Positions 1-7,955 of a DNA stretch of 22,088 bases are shown here, piece by piece. The translations under genes and the position numbers were made by a program. Where the stretch lies: the NCBI GenBank assembly GCA_900552655.1, contig USAE01000024.1, positions 1 to 22,088 of the forward strand. The letters run 5' to 3'. The notes beneath the pieces were generated by a model, which saw nothing but the letters and a program-made list of their open reading frames with translations, was not told the DNA's origin and searched no databases. The number at the start of each line of letters is the position of its first letter. Position 1 is the stretch's first letter. Source of the stretch: an uncultured Clostridium sp. Lineage in GTDB: Bacteria > Bacillota > Clostridia > TANB77 > CAG-508.

Positions 1-56
1 TCTACAAAGCTAAAGCCTATGCTACTACCGGCATAGCCGGAAGTATATAAACAACG
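1..56 (+). ncRNA. possible 3' part of a c-di-GMP-I (GEMM) riboswitch-like RNA, cut by the window edge
   Basis: The first 45 bases contain ACAAAGCTA (4-12), a CTATGC/GCATAG stem (17-22 with 31-36) and then CCGG (37-40), so that TAGCCGG is read at 34-40. An alternative hairpin, CCGGC-ATA-GCCGG, occupies 28-40. The order CAAAGCYA ... CCTA ... TAGCCGG recalls the 3' half of c-di-GMP-I aptamers as I remember them. The 5' half, with the diagnostic GGGCAAA strand, would lie outside the window. This patch is GC-richer than its surroundings and would read on the plus strand, opposite to every gene here. The identification is by eye only and tentative. Confidence 0.33.
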
Positions 57-57
57 A

Positions 58-87
58 AAAGCGCACCTAAAATTTTAGGTACGCTTT
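58..87. terminator. near-perfect palindrome, probable bidirectional terminator
   Basis: Arms 58-72 and 73-87 pair over 15 positions with one mismatch (C67 against A81... outer part AAAGCG/CGCTTT, inner part ACCTAAAA/TTTTAGGT). Neither side has a long T-run: CTTTAATTATTT follows on plus and CTTTTCGTTGTTT on minus. It lies between a possible plus-strand unit entering from the left and the end of the rpe operon, so it could separate convergent transcripts. Confidence 0.5.
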
Positions 88-120
88 AATTATTTAGTAC
101 AATTTTTTCTCCTGGTATAA

Positions 121-160
121 AAAACTGGGATTTTAAGGACCGTTACCAGATCCCTGTTTT
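121..160 (-). repeat. REP-like hairpin copy A, doubling as the rpe terminator
   Basis: Read on minus, AAAACAGGGAT (160-150) pairs with ATCCCAGTTTT (131-121) with one mismatch, around a loop containing CTGGTAACGGTCC. The stem ends in TTTTTT, as in an intrinsic terminator, and begins on the rpe stop codon. The core GGGAT-(C)TGG..ACGG...TTAAAATCCC matches a second copy at 19281-19307 in the opposite orientation, which makes it a dispersed repeat rather than an ordinary terminator. Confidence 0.65.
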
Positions 161-818
161 ACGCTTTTAATTTTTTTATTGTTTCTTCATAGTTCTCTGT
201 TTTTAAAATACCATTACCTACAACAGCTATATCTACTCCTGCATCTTTTACTTCTTCTATCGTTTCTATATTTATTCCACCATCTGCTTCTATATATGTG
301 TCTAAATTATTTTGATTTAAATATTCTTTTAATATTTTTATTTTTCTTAAAGTTTCTGAAATTAAGCTCTGTCCACCTTTTCCTGGCTCTACTGTCATTA
401 CTAAAACTGTATTTATATATGGCAAAAATTCGTATATGTCTTTTATATCTGTTGTTGGCTTAATTGCAATTCCAACTTTGCAATTATTTTCTCTTATTAA
501 TTTTATTATTTTGTGAACCTCTTCTTTATCCTTACATGCTTCCAAATGAAATGTTATAATGTTTGGCTCTATTGCACTATATAGCTTTACATATGTTTCT
601 ACATCTTCCACCATTAAGTGTACATCTAGTGGCAATATTGTAATTTGCTTTAATATATTTGTATATTTATTCATTTTATCTACAGTATTTTTTTCTACAA
701 ATTTCCCATCCATAACATCTATATGAAAATAATCTGTTTTTGCTACTTCTAAATTGTAAAATGTTTTTGCTGATTCCTCTTCTTTTACATCTAGTATTGA
801 TGCTGAAATTTCTACCAT
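159..818 (-). CDS. rpe: ribulose-phosphate 3-epimerase
   Basis: Interconverts D-ribulose 5-phosphate and D-xylulose 5-phosphate in the cytosolic pentose phosphate pathway. The 219-residue length is normal for this TIM-barrel family. Family motifs are visible in order: FHIDVMDGKFV (metal-binding His and Asp, about 31-41), DVHLMV, ITFHLEA, the loop VMTVEPGKGGQ, EADGGIN with the second catalytic Asp, and VVGNGIL for phosphate binding. The start ATG is at 818, with GGAGG about 8 bases upstream. That RBS lies inside the end of rsgA, and the two genes overlap by 7 bases (ATGGTAG), so translation is probably coupled. rsgA-rpe is a common Bacillota pair. The stop codon runs into the REP-like hairpin at 121-160. 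Confidence 0.95.
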   Translation of the reverse strand: MVEISASILDVKEEESAKTFYNLEVAKTDYFHIDVMDGKFVEKNTVDKMNKYTNILKQITILPLDVHLMVEDVETYVKLYSAIEPNIITFHLEACKDKEEVHKIIKLIRENNCKVGIAIKPTTDIKDIYEFLPYINTVLVMTVEPGKGGQSLISETLRKIKILKEYLNQNNLDTYIEADGGINIETIEEVKDAGVDIAVVGNGILKTENYEETIKKLKA

Positions 819-1669
819 TTATGTTCCTCCCTATCTTTTAATTCTTCATATATTTTTATAAAATTTTGATATCTACTTTCTGAAATTTCGTTTCTTTGTA
901 ATGCATTTTTTATTCCACAACTTTCTTCTTTTATATGCCTGCACCCTACATATTCACATTCTTTTATGTAATTTTTAAATTCTTTAAAATATTTAGCTAG
1001 TTCATTAGACTGTATTTCTGAAATATCAAACGTTGAAAAGCCTGGAGTATCTGCAATATATTCATTTTCTTTAAGCTTATATAAAGATATTTTTGTTGTA
1101 GTATTTTTTCCTTTTTTATTTTTATTACTAATTAATCCAGATTTAGATAATTCTTTTCCAAAGATACTATTTAATAGTGTAGACTTACCAACACCAGAAT
1201 TTCCAGCAAATACACTAATATTATTTTCTAAAATTCTATTTAAGCTTTCTATTCCATCTTTTTCTTTTGCATTCGTTTTTACTACTTCATACCCTATATT
1301 ATTATATATTTCTTCTATTTCTTCTGCTTTTTCTTTATTTAAATCTATCTTATTAATTACTATAACACTTTTTATCCCAACATATTCTGCATATGCTAGC
1401 TGTTTATCTAACATTAATAAGTCTGGCTTTGGATCTTTAGAAGATAATACACATATTATTTGCGTTATATTAGAAATTTTCGGTCTCTTAATATAATTTA
1501 TCCTTTTTTCTATTTTTTCTATTATATGCTCATTCTCGTTAAAATTTACTATATCTCCAACTACAATTCCATCTTCTTTTAACTTTCCTCTTGCATTACA
1601 AGTATATATTTGATCGTTTGATTCTATATAATATAAATTAGAAATATTATTTATTATTTTTCCTTGCAT
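812..1669 (-). CDS. rsgA: ribosome small subunit-dependent GTPase A
   Basis: Circularly permuted GTPase that checks late maturation of the 30S subunit. The 285-residue protein starts with an OB-fold (about 1-65). The G motifs appear in permuted order: NKID (106-109, G4), GNSGVGKS (156-163, P-loop) and DTPG (207-210, G3). A zinc site follows, with C238, C243, H245 and C251 spaced as in RsgA/YjeQ. The ATG at 1669 is preceded by GGGTGAG. A strong promoter lies at 1695-1722. The gene is followed by overlapping rpe. In many Firmicutes it is cotranscribed with prkC; here a terminator and a promoter separate the two. Confidence 0.96.
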   Translation of the reverse strand: MQGKIINNISNLYYIESNDQIYTCNARGKLKEDGIVVGDIVNFNENEHIIEKIEKRINYIKRPKISNITQIICVLSSKDPKPDLLMLDKQLAYAEYVGIKSVIVINKIDLNKEKAEEIEEIYNNIGYEVVKTNAKEKDGIESLNRILENNISVFAGNSGVGKSTLLNSIFGKELSKSGLISNKNKKGKNTTTKISLYKLKENEYIADTPGFSTFDISEIQSNELAKYFKEFKNYIKECEYVGCRHIKEESCGIKNALQRNEISESRYQNFIKIYEELKDREEHKW

Positions 1670-1694
1670 AACTCACCCTTTTTGTTTTTGGTTT

Positions 1695-1722
1695 ATTATA
1701 TCACACATTTTTTAAATTTCAA
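1695..1722 (-). promoter_or_regulatory. sigma-A-type promoter for rsgA-rpe
   Basis: On minus: -35 TTGAAA (1722-1717), a 16-base spacer, and -10 TATAAT (1700-1695) preceded by TGA, giving an extended -10 TGATATAAT. It sits 26 bases upstream of the rsgA start. Confidence 0.7.
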
Positions 1723-1819
1723 TTTTATTCTGTCTATATTATTCTACTTTGCAAAAAATAAGCCTAAGATTTTCTAGTACATAAATTTTTACTAGTAGAA
1801 GAACTTCCCTACTATACAC

Positions 1820-1856
1820 AAAAAGATAAAGCTCATATAAAAAGCTTTATCTTTTT
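1820..1856 (-). terminator. intrinsic terminator of rlmN-prpC-prkC
   Basis: A perfect 14-bp stem, AAAAAGATAAAGCT (1820-1833) with AGCTTTATCTTTTT (1843-1856), has a 9-base loop and ends in a T-run on minus. It begins 4 bases after the prkC stop. Confidence 0.85.
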
Positions 1857-1859
1857 GTT

Positions 1860-3845
1860 TTAATTAAAAGTATAGGTTGATGATGTATTAAAGTTAAATA
1901 CTGTAGATCTAGAATTTTCGCCTTTATCATCTTTTAATGTAACAACAACTGTTTGAGATCCTTTTCCACTTACTTTTGCTGTTATTGTAGAGTTTTTATC
2001 TACATTAGATTGTCTATATGCTTCTTTTCCGTTAACTGTAATTATTACATCAACTGTTTTAGACTTATTACCACCTACATTATTTCCTGTTTCGTCTTTA
2101 TCGTATCCACCTGTTATCTTCTTTACATCTATTGTAAATGTTGTTTCTTTAGCTTGTGAAACCTTGTTTACTGTAATAGTAATTGTTGTTCCCTCTTGAA
2201 CTTGTGTTCCTGCTTCTTTACTTTGTCTTAGTACAACTCCATCATTTTTAGAATCGTCTTCATCATTTATAATATTAGCTTTTAAGCCTGCTTCTGCTAA
2301 TAAAGCTTTCGCTTCTTGTTCATTTTTTCCAACTAAGCTTGGAACTTCTACTTTTACAATTGCGCTTCCTTTGCTTACAACTAATTTTACTTTGCTTCCT
2401 TTATTTACATTTTCGCCATCTTCTGGGTCTTGGCTTAGTACTATTCCGGCTTCTACTTTTTCATCATTTTCTTCTATTATTTCTGGTACTAAACCTGCAT
2501 CTTTTAATTCCTTTTCTGCTTCTTCCTTTGTTTTACCTACAACATTTGGTACATCTACTTTTTCTGTTCCTTTACTTATAATTACAGAAATTTCGCTATG
2601 TTCTTTTATTTTATAATTCTCTTTGTATGTTGGGTCTTGAGATATTATTTTTCCTTTTTCTATGTTTTCATCATACTCTTCAGATTTTACAACTAACTTT
2701 AATTTTAAATCTTTTAATATTTGTTCTGCTTCTTCCTCAGTTTTGTTTACTAAATCTGGAATTTGTACTTCATTTGGATTTGCAATTTCTACAATTCCCA
2801 TTGTTGCTCCAAAAGCTATAAAGAATAGCAATATTGCTCCAAGTATAGCAGAAGCTACTTTATGTTTCTTTATAAACTCTAGAAATTTATTTGATTTTTT
2901 CTCTTTTCCTTTATTATTTTTTTCGTTTGCTCTTCTTTCTGCTTCTGCAATCTCTTGTGTAGAAATTCTTTGTGTGGCAGCTCCTATGTTATTGCCTATA
3001 TGTACAAAATTTTCATCTGGATTTTTTAATGCTGTATTTAAGTCTTTAACCATTTCCGTTGCAGATTGATATCTTAAGTTAATATCTTTTTGCATAGCCT
3101 TCATTATAATATCATTTACAACTTGTGGAATATTTTCGTTTAGTTCTTTTGGTTCTACTGGTTTTTCTTGCATATGTTTTAAAGCTACAGAAACTGGTGT
3201 ATCTGCATCAAAAGGAACTTTTCCTGTTAGCATTTCATACATTACAACACCTAAAGAATATAAGTCAGATTTTGCATCTGTAAAACCTCCCCTAGCATGT
3301 TCTGGTGAAAAATAGTGTACAGAACCTATTGTAGTACCAAAAGCAGTTATCGTAGAGTTTGAAACTGCTTTTGCAATTCCAAAGTCTGTAACTTTTGCAA
3401 TTCCATCTTCTGTAATTATAATATTATGTGGTTTTATATCTCTGTGAACTATATTGTTTTTATGAGCTGTTTCTAATGCAGAAGCAATTTGTGTTACAAC
3501 ATTTAATGACCATTTCCAAGGTAGTGGCCCATTTTCTTCTGTTATTATTTCCTTTAAAGTCTTACCTTTAATTAGCTCCATTACAATATAATATAAGTTA
3601 CCTTCATTTCCTACATCAAAAATAGAAACAATATTTGGGTGTGTAAGACTTGCAGCAGATTGAGCTTCTATCCTAAATCTTTTTATAAATTCTTCATCTG
3701 TTGTAAATTCATCTCTTAATATCTTTACTGCTACATATCTATTTAAAACACGGTCTTTACTTTTATAAACCGTTGCCATTCCACCATTTCCTATTTTTTC
3801 TATTATTTCATATCTGTTACCTAATATTTTCCCCTCTAGGTCCAT
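1860..3845 (-). CDS. prkC: PASTA-domain membrane Ser/Thr protein kinase (PrkC/PknB/StkP family)
   Basis: Eukaryotic-type kinase that senses peptidoglycan fragments or lipid II outside the cell and phosphorylates cytoplasmic targets. The 661 residues comprise a kinase domain (about 10-270), with glycine loop GNGGMATV (19-26), ATP lysine K41, HRDIKPHN with catalytic D136, DFG at 154-156, and a Thr-rich activation loop. A charged juxtamembrane stretch follows, then one membrane helix (about 330-353) and three PASTA repeats (about 359-429, 430-498, 499-564), each opening with V/IP.(L/V)V. The last ~97 residues are beta-rich, like the Ig-like end of B. subtilis PrkC. The RBS AAGGAG overlaps the stop of the upstream phosphatase gene (14-base gap), so the antagonistic pair is tightly coupled. 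Confidence 0.96.
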   Translation of the reverse strand: MDLEGKILGNRYEIIEKIGNGGMATVYKSKDRVLNRYVAVKILRDEFTTDEEFIKRFRIEAQSAASLTHPNIVSIFDVGNEGNLYYIVMELIKGKTLKEIITEENGPLPWKWSLNVVTQIASALETAHKNNIVHRDIKPHNIIITEDGIAKVTDFGIAKAVSNSTITAFGTTIGSVHYFSPEHARGGFTDAKSDLYSLGVVMYEMLTGKVPFDADTPVSVALKHMQEKPVEPKELNENIPQVVNDIIMKAMQKDINLRYQSATEMVKDLNTALKNPDENFVHIGNNIGAATQRISTQEIAEAERRANEKNNKGKEKKSNKFLEFIKKHKVASAILGAILLFFIAFGATMGIVEIANPNEVQIPDLVNKTEEEAEQILKDLKLKLVVKSEEYDENIEKGKIISQDPTYKENYKIKEHSEISVIISKGTEKVDVPNVVGKTKEEAEKELKDAGLVPEIIEENDEKVEAGIVLSQDPEDGENVNKGSKVKLVVSKGSAIVKVEVPSLVGKNEQEAKALLAEAGLKANIINDEDDSKNDGVVLRQSKEAGTQVQEGTTITITVNKVSQAKETTFTIDVKKITGGYDKDETGNNVGGNKSKTVDVIITVNGKEAYRQSNVDKNSTITAKVSGKGSQTVVVTLKDDKGENSRSTVFNFNTSSTYTFN

Positions 3846-3859
3846 TATTTCATCTCTCC

Positions 3860-4591
3860 TTAATCATTATATACGATAACAACCGTTATGTTATCATATC
3901 CTCCTCTATCATTTGCTAGTTCGACCAACTTTGTTCCAGCATTTATGACATCATTTGTTACTATGTCATAAATTTCTTGGTTAGAAACCATATTTGTTAA
4001 ACCATCTGATGTTAATAAAAGTACATCTCCTTTAAGAAATCCCTTTGTTGTTACATCTGGCTCTACATAAGGAGTACACCCTAATGCCTTCATTAACATA
4101 TTCTTTTTAGGATGGTTTTCGGCTTCTTCTCTAGTTATTGTTCCTTCTTTTACCAATTTTTCTACATAACTATGGTCTGTTGTAAGCTTTCTTATAATAT
4201 TTTTTCTTACTCTATATATTCTACTATCTCCAACATGACCTATATATATTTTATTACCATAACTTAAAACTAATTCCAAAGTTGTACCCATTCCTTCTAA
4301 TTCTGGTATTTCTTTAGACTTTTCGAATACAACCATATTAGCATATTCCATACTACTTCTTATTAGTTCTTCTATATTTATTCTGTCATGTGTTATAGTA
4401 TTAAAATTATTTGTTAAATATTTTCTAGCAGATTCTATTGCTAACTTACTTGCAATTTCTCCACCATTGTATCCACCCATTCCATCTGCTAGCATATATA
4501 TTCTTAGTTCATTTTCATCTGATGGAATATAGTATGAATCTTCGTTTAATTCTCTTGCTTTTCCCAAATCGGTCTTAGCAAAACACTTCAT
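3860..4591 (-). CDS. prpC: PP2C-family Ser/Thr protein phosphatase (PrpC/Stp)
   Basis: Cytosolic metal-dependent phosphatase that reverses phosphorylation by the kinase encoded just downstream. Its 243 residues carry the PP2C motifs: RELNEDS (13-19), ADGMGGYNGG (35-44) with a metal-binding Asp, GMGTTLEL, HVGDSRIYR, LLTSDGLTNMV and DNITVVIV. No membrane segment is visible. The ATG at 4591 follows AGAGGTGAT. The gene lies 10 bases after rlmN and 14 bases before prkC, the standard Bacillota order, so the three are almost certainly one transcript from the promoter at 5670-5698. Confidence 0.95.
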   Translation of the reverse strand: MKCFAKTDLGKARELNEDSYYIPSDENELRIYMLADGMGGYNGGEIASKLAIESARKYLTNNFNTITHDRINIEELIRSSMEYANMVVFEKSKEIPELEGMGTTLELVLSYGNKIYIGHVGDSRIYRVRKNIIRKLTTDHSYVEKLVKEGTITREEAENHPKKNMLMKALGCTPYVEPDVTTKGFLKGDVLLLTSDGLTNMVSNQEIYDIVTNDVINAGTKLVELANDRGGYDNITVVIVYND

Positions 4592-4601
4592 TTTATCACC
4601 T

Positions 4602-5633
4602 CTAACGTTTTTCTTCTATCGTCTTTCTTCTTAGTTGTCCACATGCTGCTTCTATATCTGAACCTAGCTCTCTTCTTATTGTTGCTACAATACCATGTTC
4701 ATTTAAGTAATCTCTAAATTTTATTATATTATTATTTGTAGACTTTACAAATTTACCATTTTCTATTTTATTTATTGGTATTAAGTTTACATGTGCCAGC
4801 ATTCCACGTAATAAGCTAACTAATTCTTTTGCATCTTCTAAATTGTCGTTATTATCTTTTGCAAGTGCATATTCAAAAGATATTCTTTTATTAGTTTTTT
4901 CTATATAATATTTACATGCTTTCATTAGCTCTTCTATTGGATAAGCATTATTTACAGGCATCATATCACTTCTTTTTTTGTCGTTTGTTGCATGTAAGGA
5001 TATAGATAATGTACATTGTATTTTCTTGTCTGCAAGTTCATAAATTTTAGGTACTATTCCACTAGTAGAAATGCTTATATGTCTTGCTCCTATATTTAAT
5101 CCTTTTGGATTATTTAATATTTCTATCGCTTTTATTACATTGTCAAAATTATCAAATGGTTCTCCAATCCCCATAAATACTATATTAGATATTTTCGTAT
5201 TTTCGTCTTGTTCTATTGCTATAATTTGCTCTACAATTTCTCCTGCTGTTAAGTTTCTAACAAAAGGAATTCCTGTAGAAGCACAAAATTTACATCCCAT
5301 TTTGCAACCAATTTGTGATGATACACATACTGTTTTTCCATGGTGATATTCCATTAATACTGTTTCTATCATATTACCATCTAATATATTAAACAAGTAT
5401 TTTTTTGTACCATCTTTTGATATTAATTTTCTTTCTATTTCGTAATTACATATCGAAAAGTTCTCTTTTAATTTATTTCGCAATTCTTTTGACAAATTTG
5501 TCATATCATCAAATTGTTTTACTTTTTCTTTGTATAACCACATAAAAACTTGTTCTGCTCTATATGGTTTTTCTCCTAATTCTTCAAATTCTTTTTTTAG
5601 ATCGTCTAAATTATAATCTTTTATATTTTTCAT
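4602..5633 (-). CDS. rlmN: 23S rRNA (adenine2503-C2)/tRNA (adenine37-C2) methyltransferase
   Basis: Radical-SAM methylase that places C2 methyl groups on A2503 of 23S rRNA and A37 of some tRNAs. Counting from the ATG at 5633, the [4Fe-4S] cluster cysteines are C110, C114 and C117 (CKMGCKFC). The SAM-binding segment is GIGEPFDN, and the second mechanistic cysteine is C331 in CGQLRR near the C-terminus. The length of 343 is slightly below the usual 350-380. A longer reading starts from GTG at 5651 (349 residues), but that GTG lies inside AGGTGA, which looks more like a distant SD, and has no SD of its own. I prefer ATG 5633, though its spacing is also poor, so the start is uncertain. First gene of the rlmN-prpC-prkC unit. 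Confidence 0.93.
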   Translation of the reverse strand: MKNIKDYNLDDLKKEFEELGEKPYRAEQVFMWLYKEKVKQFDDMTNLSKELRNKLKENFSICNYEIERKLISKDGTKKYLFNILDGNMIETVLMEYHHGKTVCVSSQIGCKMGCKFCASTGIPFVRNLTAGEIVEQIIAIEQDENTKISNIVFMGIGEPFDNFDNVIKAIEILNNPKGLNIGARHISISTSGIVPKIYELADKKIQCTLSISLHATNDKKRSDMMPVNNAYPIEELMKACKYYIEKTNKRISFEYALAKDNNDNLEDAKELVSLLRGMLAHVNLIPINKIENGKFVKSTNNNIIKFRDYLNEHGIVATIRRELGSDIEAACGQLRRKTIEEKR

Positions 5634-5669
5634 TTTCTTTCTCTTTTTCACCTATTTTTTGTAAAATTA

Positions 5670-5698
5670 TATATATCACAACTTAACGTTTTTTTCAA
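5670..5698 (-). promoter_or_regulatory. sigma-A-type promoter for rlmN-prpC-prkC
   Basis: On minus: TTGAAA (5698-5693), a 17-base spacer ending TTGTGA, and -10 TATATA (5675-5670), an extended -10 of the TGATATA type. It lies shortly after the clpX terminator and about 35 bases before the rlmN start region. Confidence 0.65.
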
Positions 5699-5710
5699 CC
5701 ATAAGCAAAA

Positions 5711-5761
5711 AAATAGAAGGATTTTTAGCATATTTTTTATAAGATACTATTCCTTCTATTT
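5711..5761 (-). terminator. intrinsic terminator of clpP-clpX
   Basis: AAATAGAAGGA (5711-5721) pairs perfectly with TCCTTCTATTT (5751-5761). On minus the stem runs into seven T residues. The loop is long (29 bases) and AT-rich. It lies about 60 bases past the clpX stop; nothing else is recognisable between stop and hairpin. Confidence 0.75.
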
Positions 5762-5818
5762 AATTTTTTTATAATTTAATTTATTAAATTTACATATATA
5801 GTAAATTCATCTTTTACA

Positions 5819-7138
5819 TTATGCAGTTTCTATTTCATTTGGTCTTATTGTTTTTCTTTTTATTACTTGTTTTTTAGGTTCTTTGCTTTCATTTATTATT
5901 ATTTCTGGTTTTGTCTTTTCATCTACAGTTTCTTTTGTTACAATACATTTTTCTATTTTAGGGTTAGATGGAATATCAAACATTATATCTCTCATAATTT
6001 CTTCTATAATAGAACGTAAACCTCTAGCTCCTGTTTTTCTTTCTATTGCTTTTTCCACTATTGCTTCTACTGCTTCTGGTTTAAATTCTAAATCTACGCC
6101 ATCCATAGCTAATAGTTTTTTGTATTGTTTTACTAATGCATTTTTTGGTTTAGTTAATATGCTAATTAGTGCTTCTTTATCTAGTTCTTCTAGAGTTGTT
6201 ACTATTGGTAATCTACCTACAAATTCTGGAATTAAACCAAATTTTAATAAGTCTTGTGGCAATAGTTCTTTAAATACTTCTGTTTTTGTTTTCTTAGCAA
6301 TTTCCTTCTTTTCTCCCCCAAAACCTATTGCTTTTTTTCCTGTTCTTTGATCTATGATTTTCTCTAAACCTTCGAACGCACCACCACAAATAAATAATAT
6401 GTTCTCTGTATTAATTTGTATTAGTTCTTGGTGTGGATGTTTCCTTCCTCCTTGTGGTGGAACAGAAGCATTCGTACCTTCTATAATTTTAAGTAATGCT
6501 TGTTGTACACCTTCTCCACTTACATCTCTTGTTATAGATGGATTTTCAGATTTTCTAGAAATTTTGTCTATCTCATCTATATAAATAATTCCTCTTTCTG
6601 CTTTTTCTATGTCGTAATCTGCTGACTGTATTAGTTTTAATAATATATTTTCTACATCTTCCCCAACATAACCTGCTTCTGTTAATGTTGTCGCATCTGC
6701 TATTGCAAATGGAACATTTAATATTTTAGCTAATGTTTGGGCAAGTAATGTTTTACCAGAACCTGTTGGCCCTAGTAATAATATATTACTTTTCTTTATC
6801 TCTACATCGTCTTTATTACTTTTTTCATCTTCATTATTTATTCTTTTATAATGGTTATATACAGCTACAGATAATGATTTTTTTGCATCTTCTTGACCTA
6901 TTACATATTCGTCTAAAATAGTTTTTATTTCTTCTGGTGTAGGTACAACATCTTCTTCTACGGTTGTATATAAATCTTCTTCATCTTCATAATATTCATT
7001 TTCTATTATGTTTGAACAAACTTGTATACATTCGTTACAAATATATACACCAGGACCTGCAACTATTTTTTCTACACTATCTTGTGTTTTACCACAAAAT
7101 GAGCATCTAATGTTTTTATTATTTTCATTTTTTTGCAT
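5819..7138 (-). CDS. clpX: ATP-dependent Clp protease ATP-binding subunit ClpX
   Basis: AAA+ unfoldase that recognises tagged or damaged proteins and feeds them to ClpP. The 439 residues start with a C4 zinc-binding domain (C12, C15, C34, C37). A Walker A GPTGSGKT (about 124-131), Walker B IIYIDEID, the pore-loop region with AGYVGEDVE, the ClpP-docking loop IGFG and sensor-2 GARGLRS follow. The C-terminal tail after about residue 405 is lysine/glutamate-rich and variable. ATG 7138 is preceded by AAGGAG at 8 bases. It lies 39 bases after clpP in the classic tig-clpP-clpX order. The lon gene that often follows is absent; rlmN comes next. Confidence 0.97.
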   Translation of the reverse strand: MQKNENNKNIRCSFCGKTQDSVEKIVAGPGVYICNECIQVCSNIIENEYYEDEEDLYTTVEEDVVPTPEEIKTILDEYVIGQEDAKKSLSVAVYNHYKRINNEDEKSNKDDVEIKKSNILLLGPTGSGKTLLAQTLAKILNVPFAIADATTLTEAGYVGEDVENILLKLIQSADYDIEKAERGIIYIDEIDKISRKSENPSITRDVSGEGVQQALLKIIEGTNASVPPQGGRKHPHQELIQINTENILFICGGAFEGLEKIIDQRTGKKAIGFGGEKKEIAKKTKTEVFKELLPQDLLKFGLIPEFVGRLPIVTTLEELDKEALISILTKPKNALVKQYKKLLAMDGVDLEFKPEAVEAIVEKAIERKTGARGLRSIIEEIMRDIMFDIPSNPKIEKCIVTKETVDEKTKPEIIINESKEPKKQVIKRKTIRPNEIETA

Positions 7139-7177
7139 AATAAGCGCTCCTTCTTTTATGTTATCCTTAGCATATAA

Positions 7178-7795
7178 TTATCTTCTTTTATCCATAATAC
7201 CATCTATAAGTCCGTATTTTAGAGCCTCTTCTGCTGTCATATAGTTATCTCTTTCTGTATCTCTATTAATTACTTCTATTGGTTGACCTGTTTTTTCACT
7301 TAATAATTTGTTTAATTTTTCTCTTGTTTTCATCATATGGTCTGAATATATTTTTATTTCTGTTGCTTGACCAGAAATTCCTCCTCCTTGACCACCTATT
7401 AATGGTTGGTGAATTAATATTTCTGAATTTGGTGTTGCAAATCTTTTTCCTTTTTCACCATTTGCTAATAATACTGCTCCAAAACTTGCTGCTAACCCTA
7501 CACAAATAGTTGAAACTGGACAAGAAATATAATTCATTGTGTCTACTATAGCCATTCCATCTGTTATAGATCCTCCCGGGCTATTTATGTATAAATGTAT
7601 TTCTTTTTCTGGATCTTCTGATTCTAAAAATAGCATTTGTGCTATTACAACACCAGCAGATGCACTATCTACTTGTTCTCCTAAAAATATTATTCTATCT
7701 TTTAGTAGTCTTGAAAATATATCGTATGATCTTTCTCCTCTACTTGTTTGTTCTATTACATATGGTACTAAACTATTTAAATCTTTTTTATACAT
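7178..7795 (-). CDS. clpP: ATP-dependent Clp protease proteolytic subunit ClpP
   Basis: Barrel-forming serine peptidase of the ClpXP/ClpCP proteases. The 205 residues show the catalytic triad in context: S104 in GLAASFGA, H129 in ILIHQPL, and Asp (probably D179) in RDTERD. Also visible are the oxyanion segment INSPGG (70-75) and the C-terminal AEEALKYGLIDGI. The usual serine context is AASMGA; here Phe replaces Met, a tolerated difference. The RBS AAGGAGG is very strong. No CtsR operator (GGTCAAA repeats) or CIRCE element is visible upstream, so heat-shock control of these types is not supported. Confidence 0.97.
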   Translation of the reverse strand: MYKKDLNSLVPYVIEQTSRGERSYDIFSRLLKDRIIFLGEQVDSASAGVVIAQMLFLESEDPEKEIHLYINSPGGSITDGMAIVDTMNYISCPVSTICVGLAASFGAVLLANGEKGKRFATPNSEILIHQPLIGGQGGGISGQATEIKIYSDHMMKTREKLNKLLSEKTGQPIEVINRDTERDNYMTAEEALKYGLIDGIMDKRR

Positions 7796-7826
7796 AATAA
7801 AATTCCTCCTTTAAAACTTACCTTAT

Positions 7827-7853
7827 TTTATATCATATTTTTTATAAATGCAA
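7827..7853 (-). promoter_or_regulatory. putative clpP-clpX promoter
   Basis: On minus: TTGCAT (7853-7848), a short 15-base spacer, and -10 TATAAA (7832-7827) preceded by TGA, again an extended -10. The short spacer lowers confidence; shifting the -35 to TTTGCA gives 16 bases. Confidence 0.45.
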
Positions 7854-7916
7854 ACCTTTTTATTAACATTTATTCGTTTTTTAACAATATAAATTAATTG
7901 TTTTTTAGAAATAATT

Positions 7917-7946
7917 AGGAGTTTAATAACTAACTATTAAACTCCT
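7917..7946 (-). terminator. perfect 12-bp hairpin after tig, weak terminator
   Basis: AGGAGTTTAATA (7917-7928) pairs with TATTAAACTCCT (7935-7946) around a 6-base loop, 9 bases past the tig stop. On minus the downstream tract is only AATTATTTCT, a poor T-run. Partial read-through into clpP-clpX is therefore likely. It could also be an mRNA-stabilising hairpin. Confidence 0.6.
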
Positions 7947-7955
7947 TTTATTACT

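Noticed and set aside
2339..3069. Plus-strand open frames opposite prkC
   Set aside because: They are antisense shadows of a well-conserved kinase gene, rich in Leu/Phe/Ser from the complement of Lys/Glu codons, with no family motifs.
5883..6584. Plus-strand open frames opposite clpX
   Set aside because: Same reason: antisense to motif-complete ClpX, with low-complexity translations.
7796..7955. CtsR or HrcA (CIRCE) heat-shock operator upstream of clpP
   Set aside because: No GGTCAAA direct repeats or TTAGCACTC inverted repeat is present.
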